In this document: positions 1-9,448 of the stretch, piece after piece | Layout: every line of letters starts with the position of its first letter | Numbering within the stretch: the first letter of the stretch is position 1 | DNA from: Halobacteriovorax sp. GB3 | Lineage (GTDB): Bacteria; Bdellovibrionota; Bacteriovoracia; Bacteriovoracales; Bacteriovoracaceae | Assembly: GCF_028649655.1 (NCBI RefSeq) | Contig: NZ_JAQSLN010000001.1 | Span: 744,001-808,000, forward strand | DNA: 64,000 nt | Direction of reading: 5' to 3' | Made by a program: the position numbers and the translations under genes | The notes under the pieces: generated by a model | Seen by the model: the letters and a program-made list of their open reading frames with translations, nothing else | Told to the model about the DNA's origin: nothing | Databases searched by the model: none

Positions 1-2
1 GA

Positions 3-836
3 GAATTCTTTCAAGCAATTCGTTATCCGATTGATATTACTCTGACAACAATTGAGAATTCTCTTCTAAGTATTCCACCAGTTGTTGTGATCATTTTTAT
101 GGCACTTTTAGCCTGGCAAGTTTCTGGTAAGAAATTAAGTATTGGAACACTCATTTCACTCGTTATCATTGGTGCAATTGGCGCTTGGGATCAGGCCATG
201 GTTACCTTGGCCCTCGTTTTTACATCGATGATTTTCTGTGTCTTCATTGGAATACCAATCGGTATTTATATTTCAAAGTCAAAGCGAGCGTCTGCTATTG
301 TTAGACCAGTATTAGATGCTATGCAGACAACTCCTGCTTTTGTTTATCTTATTCCAATTGTTATGCTCTTTGGAATTGGTAACGTTCCTGGCGTTGTTGT
401 AACAATCGTTTTTGCACTACCACCACTCGTTCGACTTACAGACCTTGGTATTAAGCAAGTACCAAGTGATCTCGTGGAAGCAGCGGACTCTTTTGGGGCG
501 AGTCGATGGCAGTTACTCTTTCGTGTTCAATTACCGGTGGCCCTTCCTACTATTATGGCCGGAGTGAATCAGACGCTCATGTTGTCTTTATCTATGGTTG
601 TTTTTGCTTCAATGATTGCCGTAGGTGGTTTAGGGCAAATGGTTCTTAGAGGAATTGGTCGACTGGACATGGGACTGTCTGCTGTTGGTGGTCTTGGGAT
701 TGTCTTGTTAGCTGTTGTTTTAGATAGAATGACACAGTCTTTTGCTACCAAGCAGAGAACGACAATCCACACTCATTGGTATGAAACTGGTCCTGCTGGA
801 ATTATCTATAAAATAATGAGTAAAGTTAAATCTTAA
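3..836 (+). CDS. proW: Glycine betaine/proline ABC transporter permease, 5' end outside window
   Basis: Membrane permease of the ProVWX osmoprotectant importer, moving glycine betaine or proline betaine across the inner membrane. The frame is open from the first bases and already reads as ProW protein there ([11 protein letters not shown], then [16 protein letters not shown]), so the start lies before the window; an internal ATG at 87 is not the real start. The binding-protein-dependent transport domain is intact, with the EAA loop near [21 protein letters not shown], followed by the usual C-terminal helices. proX starts 13 bases downstream, so the two are one operon, and proV is expected just upstream. 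Assignment is firm; substrate choice among betaines is inferred from ProX. Confidence 0.93.
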   Translation, partial: EFFQAIRYPIDITLTTIENSLLSIPPVVVIIFMALLAWQVSGKKLSIGTLISLVIIGAIGAWDQAMVTLALVFTSMIFCVFIGIPIGIYISKSKRASAIVRPVLDAMQTTPAFVYLIPIVMLFGIGNVPGVVVTIVFALPPLVRLTDLGIKQVPSDLVEAADSFGASRWQLLFRVQLPVALPTIMAGVNQTLMLSLSMVVFASMIAVGGLGQMVLRGIGRLDMGLSAVGGLGIVLLAVVLDRMTQSFATKQRTTIHTHWYETGPAGIIYKIMSKVKS

Positions 837-849
837 AGAGGAGATACAG

Positions 850-1836
850 ATGAAAAATCTTTTTATTGGAATGCTTCTTGGGCTTTCAAGTTTATCAATG
901 GCACAAGATCTTCCTGGAAAGGGTGTTAAGGTTTATCCTATGCATTCACCGATTGCGGAAGAGAAGTTTCAAACCATGATTTTAATGAAGGCACTTTCTA
1001 AACTTGGTTACGATGTTCAACCAATTAAAGAAGTTGCTTACGCCGTTGCTTATAAATCAATTGCGCAAAATAAAGACGATAAGAATATCCACTTTCTCTC
1101 AGTCAACTGGGCGCCATTGCATGAAAATATGTATAAAAAGGCCGGTGGGGATAAGGCCTTCTATCGAAAGGGAACTTTCATCGATGGATGTGCTCAAGGT
1201 TATCTCATCGATAAGAAAACGGCCGATAAGTATAAAATTCGCTATTTCAATGATCTAAAGAAACCTGAAATCGCTAAACTCTTTGACAGTGATGGAAATG
1301 GTAAGGCCGATCTAGCAGGATGTAATCCAGGTTGGGGATGTGAGAAAGTTATTGAACACCAACTTGATGCCTTTAAATTAAGAAAAACTGTCGAGCACAG
1401 ACAGGGGGAGTACGCTGCGATTATTTCTGAAACGATTGCTAAGTTTGATAAGGGTGAACCTGTTCTATATTACACATACACTCCTTATTGGGTAAGTGGA
1501 AAGCTTGTGCCAGGTAAAGACGTAGTCTGGTTGCAGGTAACAGAGTCTAGCCATCCAATTTCAAAGAGTACGCGTCTTCCAAATGGTGATGACTATGGTT
1601 TTAATATTAACAACATGAGAATTGTTGCTAATGCGGCCACAGGTAAGCACCATAAAGTTGCAGCAAAATTATTTGAAGTTGCGAAAATGAATGTTAATGA
1701 TATTTCACTTCAGAATATGCTGATCTCTAAAGGTGAGAATACTGAAAAGCAAATTGAACGACATGCTGATTCATGGATTAAGGCCCATCAAAAGGACTTT
1801 GATAGTTGGATTGAGCAAGCAAAAAAAGCGAAATAG
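850..1836 (+). CDS. proX: Glycine betaine/proline betaine periplasmic binding protein
   Basis: Periplasmic solute receptor that delivers betaines to the ProVW transporter during osmotic stress. A signal peptide covers about residues 1-18, cleaved near SMA-QD. The mature protein follows E. coli ProX closely by memory: DLPGKGVKV at the N-terminus, NWAPLHENMY, AAGGDK-like AGGDKAFYRKG, LIDKKTADKYKI, DGNGKADLAGCNPGWGCE with its conserved cysteine pair, YYTYTPYWV for the aromatic ligand box and KDVVWLQV. Length (328) matches the family. A good ribosome site (AAAGAGGAG) precedes the ATG. It follows proW directly and a hairpin terminator follows the stop. Confidence 0.95.
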   Translation: MKNLFIGMLLGLSSLSMAQDLPGKGVKVYPMHSPIAEEKFQTMILMKALSKLGYDVQPIKEVAYAVAYKSIAQNKDDKNIHFLSVNWAPLHENMYKKAGGDKAFYRKGTFIDGCAQGYLIDKKTADKYKIRYFNDLKKPEIAKLFDSDGNGKADLAGCNPGWGCEKVIEHQLDAFKLRKTVEHRQGEYAAIISETIAKFDKGEPVLYYTYTPYWVSGKLVPGKDVVWLQVTESSHPISKSTRLPNGDDYGFNINNMRIVANAATGKHHKVAAKLFEVAKMNVNDISLQNMLISKGENTEKQIERHADSWIKAHQKDFDSWIEQAKKAK

Positions 1837-1843
1837 GATAATG

Positions 1844-1873
1844 AAAAAGGAAGCTCTAGGGCTTCCTTTTTTT
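1844..1873. terminator. Bidirectional rho-independent terminator
   Basis: Stem AGGAAGC/GCTTCCT with a 6-base loop, an A-run on the left and a T-run on the right. It ends the proW-proX transcript and, read on the other strand, the convergent CNNM gene whose stop overlaps it. Confidence 0.85.
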
Positions 1874-2843
1874 ATGGAGAGTCAAATTCGTCTTCGATTT
1901 CTAGACCTAATAAATTTTCAATAATATTTTCTAATGTCACAATCCCTACAAACTTTCCGTAGTCATCAACGACGGCACAAATATGTTCTCGGCGCTCTAA
2001 AAGGCGGTAGAAAAGCTTTTTTAACGGGAGGTAAGAGGGAACAATTAACATGGGCTTCATGCACTGATTTAAGTCTATATCAAGGCCTTTGACCATTAAT
2101 TGGAGAAGATCATTTTTAAGGGCGTAGCCTTTAATGTCATCATGATTTAGGCCAAATATGGGAATACGACTGAAGTTATTTTCTATGATGTGCTCGCGAA
2201 TACTCTCTGTTGTTTCATCGATGGTCAAGCCTACAACTTGAGATCTTTTCGTCATGACTTCTTTTGATGGAACTTTTTTAAACTCAAGAGAGTTTTTAAG
2301 CATGGTGTATTCGCTCTTTTCTAAAGCACCATCACGAAGGCCGATGTCGACAATGGCCTTGATTTCATCTCTTGATGTTTTATCACCGTCGCTCTTGCTA
2401 AAGAGTTTTGAGAGAAGTTCACTGATATAAACTAGTGGATAAGTAAGTGCTATCATCGGTGGAAGCACTTTTGCTGCAAATCCTGCTAAGCTCTTAGCGT
2501 ATTGAGCGCCAATAGATTTTGGAATGATCTCGCTTAGAAAGAGAATTCCAAGAGTCAGAACAACAGAAAACGTTGCGATCCACTCGTTGCCAAAAACCTC
2601 AAGTGCCTGAGCTCCAGCTCCGGCCGCTCCTATGGTGTGGGCAAAAGTATTAATCGTTAAAATTGATGCCAGTGGCTTTTCAATATTTGTTCTTAAAGGA
2701 AGAAGCTTTTTATATTTTGCAGGCTCCTTGTCTTTTAGTGATTCGAGATAATTGGGCGATATACTCAAAATGACGGCCTCTAATATCGAACATAAAAAAG
2801 AGACGCCAATGGCCAATGTTATGTAAATGATCAATAAATTCAA
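1872..2843 (-). CDS. CNNM/CorC-family membrane protein with CBS pair
   Basis: Inner-membrane protein of the CNNM (DUF21)-CBS class, whose relatives take part in Mg2+/Co2+ efflux or resistance. The N-terminal half (about 1-175) is the DUF21 membrane domain with three to four hydrophobic segments and the conserved stretch LFLSEIIPKSIGAQYA. A CBS pair follows at about 195-318 (VMTKRSQVVGLTIDETTESI and CAVVDDYGKFVGIVTLENIIENLLG). The protein stops right after the CBS pair at EIEDEFDSP, so it lacks the C-terminal CorC_HlyC domain of full-length members (about 420 residues). Monocistronic by context. The transported ion cannot be read from sequence. Confidence 0.85.
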   Translation of the reverse strand: MNLLIIYITLAIGVSFLCSILEAVILSISPNYLESLKDKEPAKYKKLLPLRTNIEKPLASILTINTFAHTIGAAGAGAQALEVFGNEWIATFSVVLTLGILFLSEIIPKSIGAQYAKSLAGFAAKVLPPMIALTYPLVYISELLSKLFSKSDGDKTSRDEIKAIVDIGLRDGALEKSEYTMLKNSLEFKKVPSKEVMTKRSQVVGLTIDETTESIREHIIENNFSRIPIFGLNHDDIKGYALKNDLLQLMVKGLDIDLNQCMKPMLIVPSYLPLKKLFYRLLERREHICAVVDDYGKFVGIVTLENIIENLLGLEIEDEFDSP

Positions 2844-3005
2844 GTTTTCTCCTTTAAATACATAGGCTTATTATAGCAAATCTTCCAAAGGAATTTAAAG
2901 AATTATCGAACTGTAATACACAAAGAAATAGTCGAAATAGTCAGTTATGTGCTATATCTGAAGTTCATTTAAGGTTTAATTCTCTAGCGATAATTGGAAA
3001 ACTCT

Positions 3006-4178
3006 ATGGCAACTTTTGAAGAACTCGGTCTCAGTGAGAGTATTGTTAAGGCCCTTGTAAATAAAGGCTACAAAATCCCAACTGAGGTTCAAGAGAAATC
3101 GATTCCAATTCTCTTAGAGGGCGAAGACTTACTCGGTCTCTCGGATACGGGAACGGGAAAAACGGCTGCCTTTTCATTGCCTCTCATTCATCGACTGTCC
3201 GCAAATAAAAAGAAGCTAAGGCCCTATCGTATTCGTTCTTTGATTTTAACTCCTACACGTGAACTTGCCGACCAAGTCGAACAGCAAATTAAATTATATG
3301 CTAAAGGAAATGCTCTTCGTGTTCTCGCTGTCTATGGTGGTTCGAGAATTAAAGATCAAAAAGAATACTTAATGAAAGGTGTCGATGTTCTTGTCGCAAC
3401 TCCAGGACGCTTAAAAGAGCTCTTTGATAAAGAGAGTCTTTTTTTTGAAGAGGTTGAATACCTCGTTTTAGATGAAGTTGATAAGATGCTCGATATGGGT
3501 TTCTACCCTGATGTAAAAGAGATTCTCTCTCATATGCCTAAAGAGAGACAGAACGTTTTTTATTCGGCAACACTTCCAAAAGAAATAGAAGAATTAGTGA
3601 CTCTTGAGCTTAAAGAACCAAAAAAGATTGAGGTTGCTCCTGTTGATGATTCTGATGATCAATCAAATCTTCAAGAGTATATTTTTCAAGTTCATAGAGC
3701 GAATAAACCTCTTCTCTTAACGAGCTTACTTAAAAAGCATGCTTTAAAGTCTGCGATAATTTTTGTTCGAACTAAAAAGACTTGTGACCGTGTAACAAAA
3801 ATGCTTAGAGAAGATGGTCATAGTGTTATGGCCTTCCACGGTGGAAAGAATCAAGGGCAGCGAATGCATGCTCTAAAGCTTTTTAAAAAGAAAAAGCTCA
3901 AGGCCATTGTCGCTACTGATGTAGCCTCTCGTGGTATTGATGTGGACGATGTTACTCACGTTATTAATTATCAACTTCCTGAAGATAGTGAGTCCTATAT
4001 CCATCGCGTTGGAAGAACTGCACGAGCTGGTAAGAAGGGAGTTGCTATTACATTTTGTGATGATCTCGAAGTTGACCAAATGAAAGATATTGAAAATGAA
4101 ATTGGTCGCAAGATCGAAATTGATTCTAATCATCCTTATCATGGTAAAGAGGCAGACTTTAAATCTCAAAAAAAGTAA
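3006..4178 (+). CDS. DEAD-box ATP-dependent RNA helicase, RhlE-like
   Basis: Cytoplasmic RNA helicase for ribosome assembly, RNA decay or cold adaptation. All core motifs are present: Q motif region at 1-30, Walker A SDTGTGKT (46-53), PTRELADQ, TPGRL, motif II written DEVD instead of DEAD, SAT, then ATDVASRGID and HRVGRTARAGK in the second RecA domain. The C-terminal tail is very short, so there is no extra RNA-binding domain. I chose the ATG at 3006 because GGA lies 8 bases before it; a TTG at 2994 in frame lacks a site. RhlE is the best subfamily guess; SrmB or CsdA-type is possible. Confidence 0.9.
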   Translation: MATFEELGLSESIVKALVNKGYKIPTEVQEKSIPILLEGEDLLGLSDTGTGKTAAFSLPLIHRLSANKKKLRPYRIRSLILTPTRELADQVEQQIKLYAKGNALRVLAVYGGSRIKDQKEYLMKGVDVLVATPGRLKELFDKESLFFEEVEYLVLDEVDKMLDMGFYPDVKEILSHMPKERQNVFYSATLPKEIEELVTLELKEPKKIEVAPVDDSDDQSNLQEYIFQVHRANKPLLLTSLLKKHALKSAIIFVRTKKTCDRVTKMLREDGHSVMAFHGGKNQGQRMHALKLFKKKKLKAIVATDVASRGIDVDDVTHVINYQLPEDSESYIHRVGRTARAGKKGVAITFCDDLEVDQMKDIENEIGRKIEIDSNHPYHGKEADFKSQKK

Positions 4179-4412
4179 GCTCTGTTTTTTTTTACGCACT
4201 TTTTTTGCCAATTGATTCCTATTCTTAGTGGAACCTAATCATTTATATGATCCAGCTCAGGTTCTACGCTTAAATTCAATAAATACTCTTTTGAAACAAA
4301 CCTTGGGTTAAGCTAAGGCTGTAAAGATATTGAAATAACATTGGATTTAAAAAGTTAAAAAGAACTTAAGAATTTTAAGTTCTTTGCCGAAATCCCATTT
4401 GAGGAGTCAATT
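4179..4412 (+). promoter_or_regulatory. Intergenic leader of the chemoreceptor gene with several hairpins
   Basis: A 234-base gap without an ORF. It holds an inverted repeat GAACCT/AGGTTC (4231-4264) enclosing ATCAT/ATGAT, and a perfect 11-bp hairpin AAAGAACTTAA/TTAAGTTCTTT at 4359-4385 with a 5-base loop, only 28 bases before the ATG. No T-run follows that hairpin, so it is not a simple terminator. It may be a structured 5' leader. No known riboswitch motif was recognised. Confidence 0.4.
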
Positions 4413-6002
4413 ATGAATGAAGTATTTATGTCTTTAAAAGAGAAAGTGAAGCATTTTTTTAGTGCCTCATTCTTTTCAATCTGTTCTTCTGCTGTGTTTG
4501 TTTTCGTGATTTTTTATATTACGCTACCAGCTTTAGAATCAACTGCTAGAAATGGTAAAAGTGATTCAGTTCGCGTGGCCATTGAAAATGCATACTCTTT
4601 AGTGAATCATTCTTATAAGAGGTTTCAAAATGGTGAAATTAGCGAAGAGCAGGCCATGAAAGAGGCCAAGGGAATGCTCCAGGCACTTCGTTACAACACC
4701 AAAGATTATTTCTTTGTAAGTGATATGGAATACAATGTCGTCGCGCACGGTGCAGACCCTTATAAAGTCGGTCGTAATATGAAAGATTACACTGATGCTA
4801 AAGGCGTTCATCTTTATCAAGAGTTTGTGAAAATAGCTAAAGCCAAAGGCGAAGGACACGTTACATATTTTAGACCAAAAAAAGGTGAGAAAACTGTTTT
4901 AGAGAAAACCTCATATATTAAGCTTTTCAAGCCTTGGGGCTGGATACTTGGTACAGGTGTTTATGTTGATGATGTCTTAATCTCTGTTAAAGAGGCCGAA
5001 CGCTCAACGATCTACGGTCTTATTGGAGCGATTCTCTTTGCTCTTATTCTCTCTATTTCAAGCACTCTCTATCAGTATAAAACTTTTATTGCCCCAGTTA
5101 AGCGTGTTATTGGTCGACTTAAAAATGAATATACAGAGTTGAATAAAATTACCAACGTTATTGGCTCTAGTAGTGAATCAATCGTTGTTGCGACAAATCA
5201 GCAGGCCATGTCTGTTGAAAATATGGCGGCTGCCATGAGTGAAATTAAAATGATGGTTGATACGACTAAAAATAATGCTAATCGATCGCATGAAGTTGCC
5301 AATGTCACGGCGTCTATTTCAAATGATAGTCGAGATAAAATTTCTAATCTCTTAAACTCTTTTCAAGCAATTCAAGATGACAATAAAAGAGTTGTTGAGA
5401 CGATTAAAAGTAACAGTGAACACTTGCATGATATTTCAAAAACAATTGCAGAAATTCAAGATAAGACAAAAATTATTACGGATATTGTTTTTCAAACAAA
5501 ACTTCTCTCGTTCAATGCTTCTGTCGAAGCGGCAAGAGCAGGGGAACACGGAAGAGGCTTTAGTGTGGTCGCTGGAGAAATTGGAAACTTAGCTCAAGTT
5601 AGTGGATCTTCAGCTGTGGAGATTACTGATATCGTCGAAAAAAGCACTCGAGAAGTTCAAAATCTTTCAGAGCGAACTAAAGCGAGTATCGAATCAATCA
5701 TTGAAACAACTGAGCTCAATCTTCAAACAGGGCAGGACCTTATGAATGATTGCAAAAACGCTCTAGAAGAACTTGTTGAGCAATCACAACGTTCCAGTGC
5801 TATGAGCGATGAGATTCTAAGGGCCTTGAGTGAGCAAGAGCTTGGAATTCACGATATGACTGATTCTGTTACATCGCTCAATGAGACGCAAATCGAGTTT
5901 AAGCAGTCTCAACAACAGGCCGCCTCTCAAGTTAAGTTATTGATCAAAAAGAGTGAATCTCTCAAAAAAGCAGTCACAACGCTCGAGAAAATCGCATCTT
6001 AG
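4413..6002 (+). CDS. Methyl-accepting chemotaxis protein with single Cache domain
   Basis: Transmembrane chemoreceptor that senses a periplasmic small molecule and signals to CheA/CheW. TM1 is at about residues 20-40, an sCache_2-type periplasmic domain at about 55-190 ([19 protein letters not shown] and [16 protein letters not shown] are typical), and TM2 at about 198-220. There is no clear HAMP domain. The cytoplasmic coiled coil carries the conserved hairpin tip ([30 protein letters not shown]). sCache_2 receptors often bind small organic acids, but the ligand here is unknown. Start is supported by GAGGAG 7 bases upstream. It stands alone, with a hairpin after the stop. Confidence 0.92.
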   Translation: MNEVFMSLKEKVKHFFSASFFSICSSAVFVFVIFYITLPALESTARNGKSDSVRVAIENAYSLVNHSYKRFQNGEISEEQAMKEAKGMLQALRYNTKDYFFVSDMEYNVVAHGADPYKVGRNMKDYTDAKGVHLYQEFVKIAKAKGEGHVTYFRPKKGEKTVLEKTSYIKLFKPWGWILGTGVYVDDVLISVKEAERSTIYGLIGAILFALILSISSTLYQYKTFIAPVKRVIGRLKNEYTELNKITNVIGSSSESIVVATNQQAMSVENMAAAMSEIKMMVDTTKNNANRSHEVANVTASISNDSRDKISNLLNSFQAIQDDNKRVVETIKSNSEHLHDISKTIAEIQDKTKIITDIVFQTKLLSFNASVEAARAGEHGRGFSVVAGEIGNLAQVSGSSAVEITDIVEKSTREVQNLSERTKASIESIIETTELNLQTGQDLMNDCKNALEELVEQSQRSSAMSDEILRALSEQELGIHDMTDSVTSLNETQIEFKQSQQQAASQVKLLIKKSESLKKAVTTLEKIAS

Positions 6003-6011
6003 AACATTATC

Positions 6012-6044
6012 TATAGGGGTGTTAGAATCCTAGCACCCCTATAA
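6012..6044 (+). terminator. Strong hairpin after chemoreceptor gene
   Basis: Nearly perfect stem TATAGGGGTG(T)TAG with CTAGCACCCCTATA. It lacks a T-run on the plus strand, so termination may be weak or it may act mainly as a 3' stabilising hairpin. Confidence 0.6.
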
Positions 6045-6095
6045 TAATTGCCTTAGAATCTATTTATCTTTCGTCATTTCAATTACATTAAGTAT

Positions 6096-9000
6096 GTGAA
6101 ATTAATCTGGAAATTTACATTTATCACTTTCTTTTTTTTGCTTACTTTGAATCAAAGTATTTTAGCGACAGATTGTTTCGACTTATCTAAGCTCTTTCAC
6201 TCAAAAGAAATTCAAATTGATGAAAAAGATCTCATTGATCTCTATTTAAAAAGACTTTATGGATCAGAAAGTGGTTCTGACTATACCATTGGGAAAATGA
6301 AAAACTCGGATGCCGTTTTAGCTATCGATGATTTTTCACCGCTCGTTCGTAAAATTACTTACGGAGAGTTCTATGAACTCTATGAAAGAAACTTCAGTTT
6401 AAAAACTTTTAAAAGAAGATTAAATTCACTTGGACTCGATATTAAAAAATTTGATCTTCAAAGCTTTGTTCGTTCTTTTGTTAAAGAGATGTCCCTCGTA
6501 GAGACTGATTTTGTTTTTAATGGACCTAGCTATATGCGCCTTGAGCACAAGAAAAAAGAATTCGAGGCCATTCTTCTTAAAAAATCAGGATCTAAAATAA
6601 GTTACAAGGCTTTTCTTGGTCAAATTAAAGAGATTGGTGGGAAGAAAAATTGGGAAGAAAACCTCATCTCAATAGGCCTTGTTGATGGAAAAACAAATAT
6701 TCACCGCTATAAGAAATCTCTCAAACATAGGCTAAATTACAATGAAAGCGAATTTGAAAAAGATTTAAAGTATGAGTTTTGGAAAAATGAGGGGCTTCCC
6801 CTCAAAGATGATAAGAAAAATAAAGAGCTATCAAGAAGAATCGTCAATGAGCTTTTAGGAAAAGTGCTGAGTGAAGATGAATTTAGCACAATGGTAAAAA
6901 AAGTTTTTCCTACGACATGGCATTATTACGTTAGTGGTACATCTAAATTAACAAAAGATAAGCTGATTGATCTCTTCATGCAGTTAAAAAAGAGACCACT
7001 TTCAGAGCGCGATGAATTTATCCTTCTCTTTCAAAATTACAGCGGTAAGTATAAGTCTGATAAGATTCTAGATATACAAGAAGAATTGGTTGGAACGCGC
7101 GATGGTGTAGCTAAGATCCTCAATAAAATGAAAGAGGTCTCAGGTCTAGATTCATTTGAAGATCAATTAAAGTATTTTGGCGTTATTGCAAAAAACGAGA
7201 CATTAAGAAGGCATCATAAGAGAATAAGACTAAATCGTAATTTTAGTTATAAGAGTTTTGAAAAGGCCTTCGCACTTGAATTGAAAGAACATGAGAAACT
7301 ACCTGTTGATAACTTTCAAGAGAATTATCTCATTGCAAAAGAAGTTGCTGAGCAATTACTTGGAAAGGAAGTCACAAACGCTTTCTTATATCGCTATGTC
7401 GATCGTATTTTTCCATCTCAATCATTTAAGTTTCGTGAAAATGTAAACTTAAAAACAAGTCGTCAATTTCTTATTGATCAGTTAAGAAAAGAGAAGTTAG
7501 ATGATCTCTCTGTACAAGAGCGACATGAAATATCTAAAAAAGTTTTACACAAATATCTTGGTGATAGTGTTTTGAATCTTAATCGTTATTACGAAGTTGT
7601 TAAGTTTCTTTATCCTGTCAATTATTACAAATTCTATCAAACAGGTTTCTTAGATAGAGAAGACGTTATTGACTCTCTTATTTTTAATGCTGAAACAGTA
7701 GAGGATCTTTTTTCTGAGGCCTCTAATCGTATTGGTCGTTCTTTATCTGAAAGAATGAAAGAAACGCTTAGAAATCAATTACAAAATAGATATCAAAAGA
7801 TTTCTGGGAGAAGTCTTTCTTATCTCTTTGATTATAGAGATTTAACGAAACGCTCAATCATTAATCTCAAAACCTACGCTCTTAAAATCAAGGGTGATGA
7901 TACTCATCGCTTTAGTCCAAAGAATTTTAAGTTTATGAGTTATTTAATTTCTAACAACGCTCACTTTAATGGTCATCGTTTAGAGAACTTTGATAAGGCC
8001 AAAAAACTCTATGAGGCGTGTTTTTCTGAGAATATTACTCATTCTGACTTAAAAAACTTTCTAATTGGTCTTTACGGTAAAAGTGATGTGAACACTGTCT
8101 TTTCAACAAAAAAAGTCATCTCCAAAGATCAGATCGCACTTTTAAAAAAGGAAATGGCCAAGTCGAATCTTCGTAGAAATAAGAGTGAAAATCGTTATCG
8201 AGTAAGTCGCTTAATTTTAAAACGATTTGGAATCTTTATTGATAAAAGAGAATTAGATCAGATCTTAAAGTTTATCTATCCTGAGATTGTTTACAATAAT
8301 TACTTCAGAGTCGAGCTGAGTTTTCAAGAAGCCTATTCTTATTTAAAAAATGAATTCAAGTATAATTTCTTCAAAGAAAATGAAGTCGATTCTAAGCGTT
8401 CTATACGCTTTTATTTAAAGTCACGCTTTCATATACAATTGAATAGTCAACAACTTGATAGGCTTTATGTCTATATCATTAAACAGGTAGGTGAGGAGTC
8501 TCTTTCTAAGAATGCAAAACTTCTCAATGATGAGTCGATTAAAAGGAAGTTGATTTCTCTTGGTCTACCTCATAAGCTGAACTTTAAAGAAAACTTTAGT
8601 GAAGCTAAGAAGGTAATACAGGAGTACTATCCTAGTAAAAAAAGCTATAAGGCCGTTACTGATCTTCTAAGGGAACTTTTTCAAGAGAATCTTGAATACG
8701 AGAAATTTCTTTATCAAGACAAAGATGTCGCTGTTAAATATATTGTTGATCTCTATGAACAAACAATTCGCGACAATTCTATTTTTGAAGCTAAGGATTC
8801 ATTTGGAGCTTTAAAACAAAGTATTCAAATAATACTTGGTGAAGCTAATGAATTTTCTGATAATACAGTTATCTCCTATGCCGTCCTTGGTCATATCAAT
8901 CACCTTGATATTGGGGTTGCTGAAAAGGCCTATTGGCAAGCTGCTAATAAAGTTATTCAGGGAAGCTCTAAAAAAGATATCAGTTCTTATGGTATTTTTG

Positions 9001-9347
9001 ATGGAAGAGATTATGTTCGTGAATACGATGATGAGGGATTTTATAATATTATCGTCGAGGATTTCGAGTCTAATCCAGAAAATGAAATGATTAAGTTAGA
9101 AAAAAATGGCGCTGATGAAACTTCTTTGCAGATTGATTATGCTGAGTTGATTATTGAGAAGCTCGAGTTAGCAGAGGGAGTCGAATCACAAATTATTCGT
9201 CTCATGATCAACGAAGGTCACTACAGTGAAACAGAAATCGCCTCGGCCCTCGAGGATGAGTACTCCTCTCGTATAGTAGGACTGGCCTACGAATCACTCA
9301 TTAAAAATGAAATGTTTTTGAAACTAATTACTTCAATGGGACAATAA
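6096..9347 (+). CDS. Large exported protein of unknown family with internal repeats
   Basis: I do not recognise this 1083-residue protein. It begins with a signal peptide (about 1-25, ending ILA-TDC) and then is highly charged, mostly helical and rich in Lys, Phe and Tyr, with almost no cysteine after the first. A degenerate unit of about 50 residues recurs at roughly 246-297, 414-465, 480-531 and 704-753: a short helix ending LLGK or similar, then a YxxVVKFLYP-type core, then a Lys/Arg-rich helix. Start is GTG at 6096, with no better ATG nearby. It is monocistronic. Length, export and repeats suggest a periplasmic or secreted scaffold; no enzymatic motif was seen. Confidence 0.75.
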   Translation: MKLIWKFTFITFFFLLTLNQSILATDCFDLSKLFHSKEIQIDEKDLIDLYLKRLYGSESGSDYTIGKMKNSDAVLAIDDFSPLVRKITYGEFYELYERNFSLKTFKRRLNSLGLDIKKFDLQSFVRSFVKEMSLVETDFVFNGPSYMRLEHKKKEFEAILLKKSGSKISYKAFLGQIKEIGGKKNWEENLISIGLVDGKTNIHRYKKSLKHRLNYNESEFEKDLKYEFWKNEGLPLKDDKKNKELSRRIVNELLGKVLSEDEFSTMVKKVFPTTWHYYVSGTSKLTKDKLIDLFMQLKKRPLSERDEFILLFQNYSGKYKSDKILDIQEELVGTRDGVAKILNKMKEVSGLDSFEDQLKYFGVIAKNETLRRHHKRIRLNRNFSYKSFEKAFALELKEHEKLPVDNFQENYLIAKEVAEQLLGKEVTNAFLYRYVDRIFPSQSFKFRENVNLKTSRQFLIDQLRKEKLDDLSVQERHEISKKVLHKYLGDSVLNLNRYYEVVKFLYPVNYYKFYQTGFLDREDVIDSLIFNAETVEDLFSEASNRIGRSLSERMKETLRNQLQNRYQKISGRSLSYLFDYRDLTKRSIINLKTYALKIKGDDTHRFSPKNFKFMSYLISNNAHFNGHRLENFDKAKKLYEACFSENITHSDLKNFLIGLYGKSDVNTVFSTKKVISKDQIALLKKEMAKSNLRRNKSENRYRVSRLILKRFGIFIDKRELDQILKFIYPEIVYNNYFRVELSFQEAYSYLKNEFKYNFFKENEVDSKRSIRFYLKSRFHIQLNSQQLDRLYVYIIKQVGEESLSKNAKLLNDESIKRKLISLGLPHKLNFKENFSEAKKVIQEYYPSKKSYKAVTDLLRELFQENLEYEKFLYQDKDVAVKYIVDLYEQTIRDNSIFEAKDSFGALKQSIQIILGEANEFSDNTVISYAVLGHINHLDIGVAEKAYWQAANKVIQGSSKKDISSYGIFDGRDYVREYDDEGFYNIIVEDFESNPENEMIKLEKNGADETSLQIDYAELIIEKLELAEGVESQIIRLMINEGHYSETEIASALEDEYSSRIVGLAYESLIKNEMFLKLITSMGQ

Positions 9348-9370
9348 AAAATGGCCCAAGTCAGGGCCAT
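9346..9370 (-). terminator. Rho-independent terminator for the minus-strand gene
   Basis: Stem ATGGCCC/GGGCCAT with a 6-base loop. The T-run (TTTTT) exists only on the minus strand, so it serves the 9449-10357 gene, although it also sits at the stop of the convergent large gene. Confidence 0.75.
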
Positions 9371-9448
9371 TGATCTAATAATTTCAGAGTGAATAATTTG
9401 CGTAAAAACCACCACCGTCTGCTTCTCTTAACGATAGACTGGCATTTA

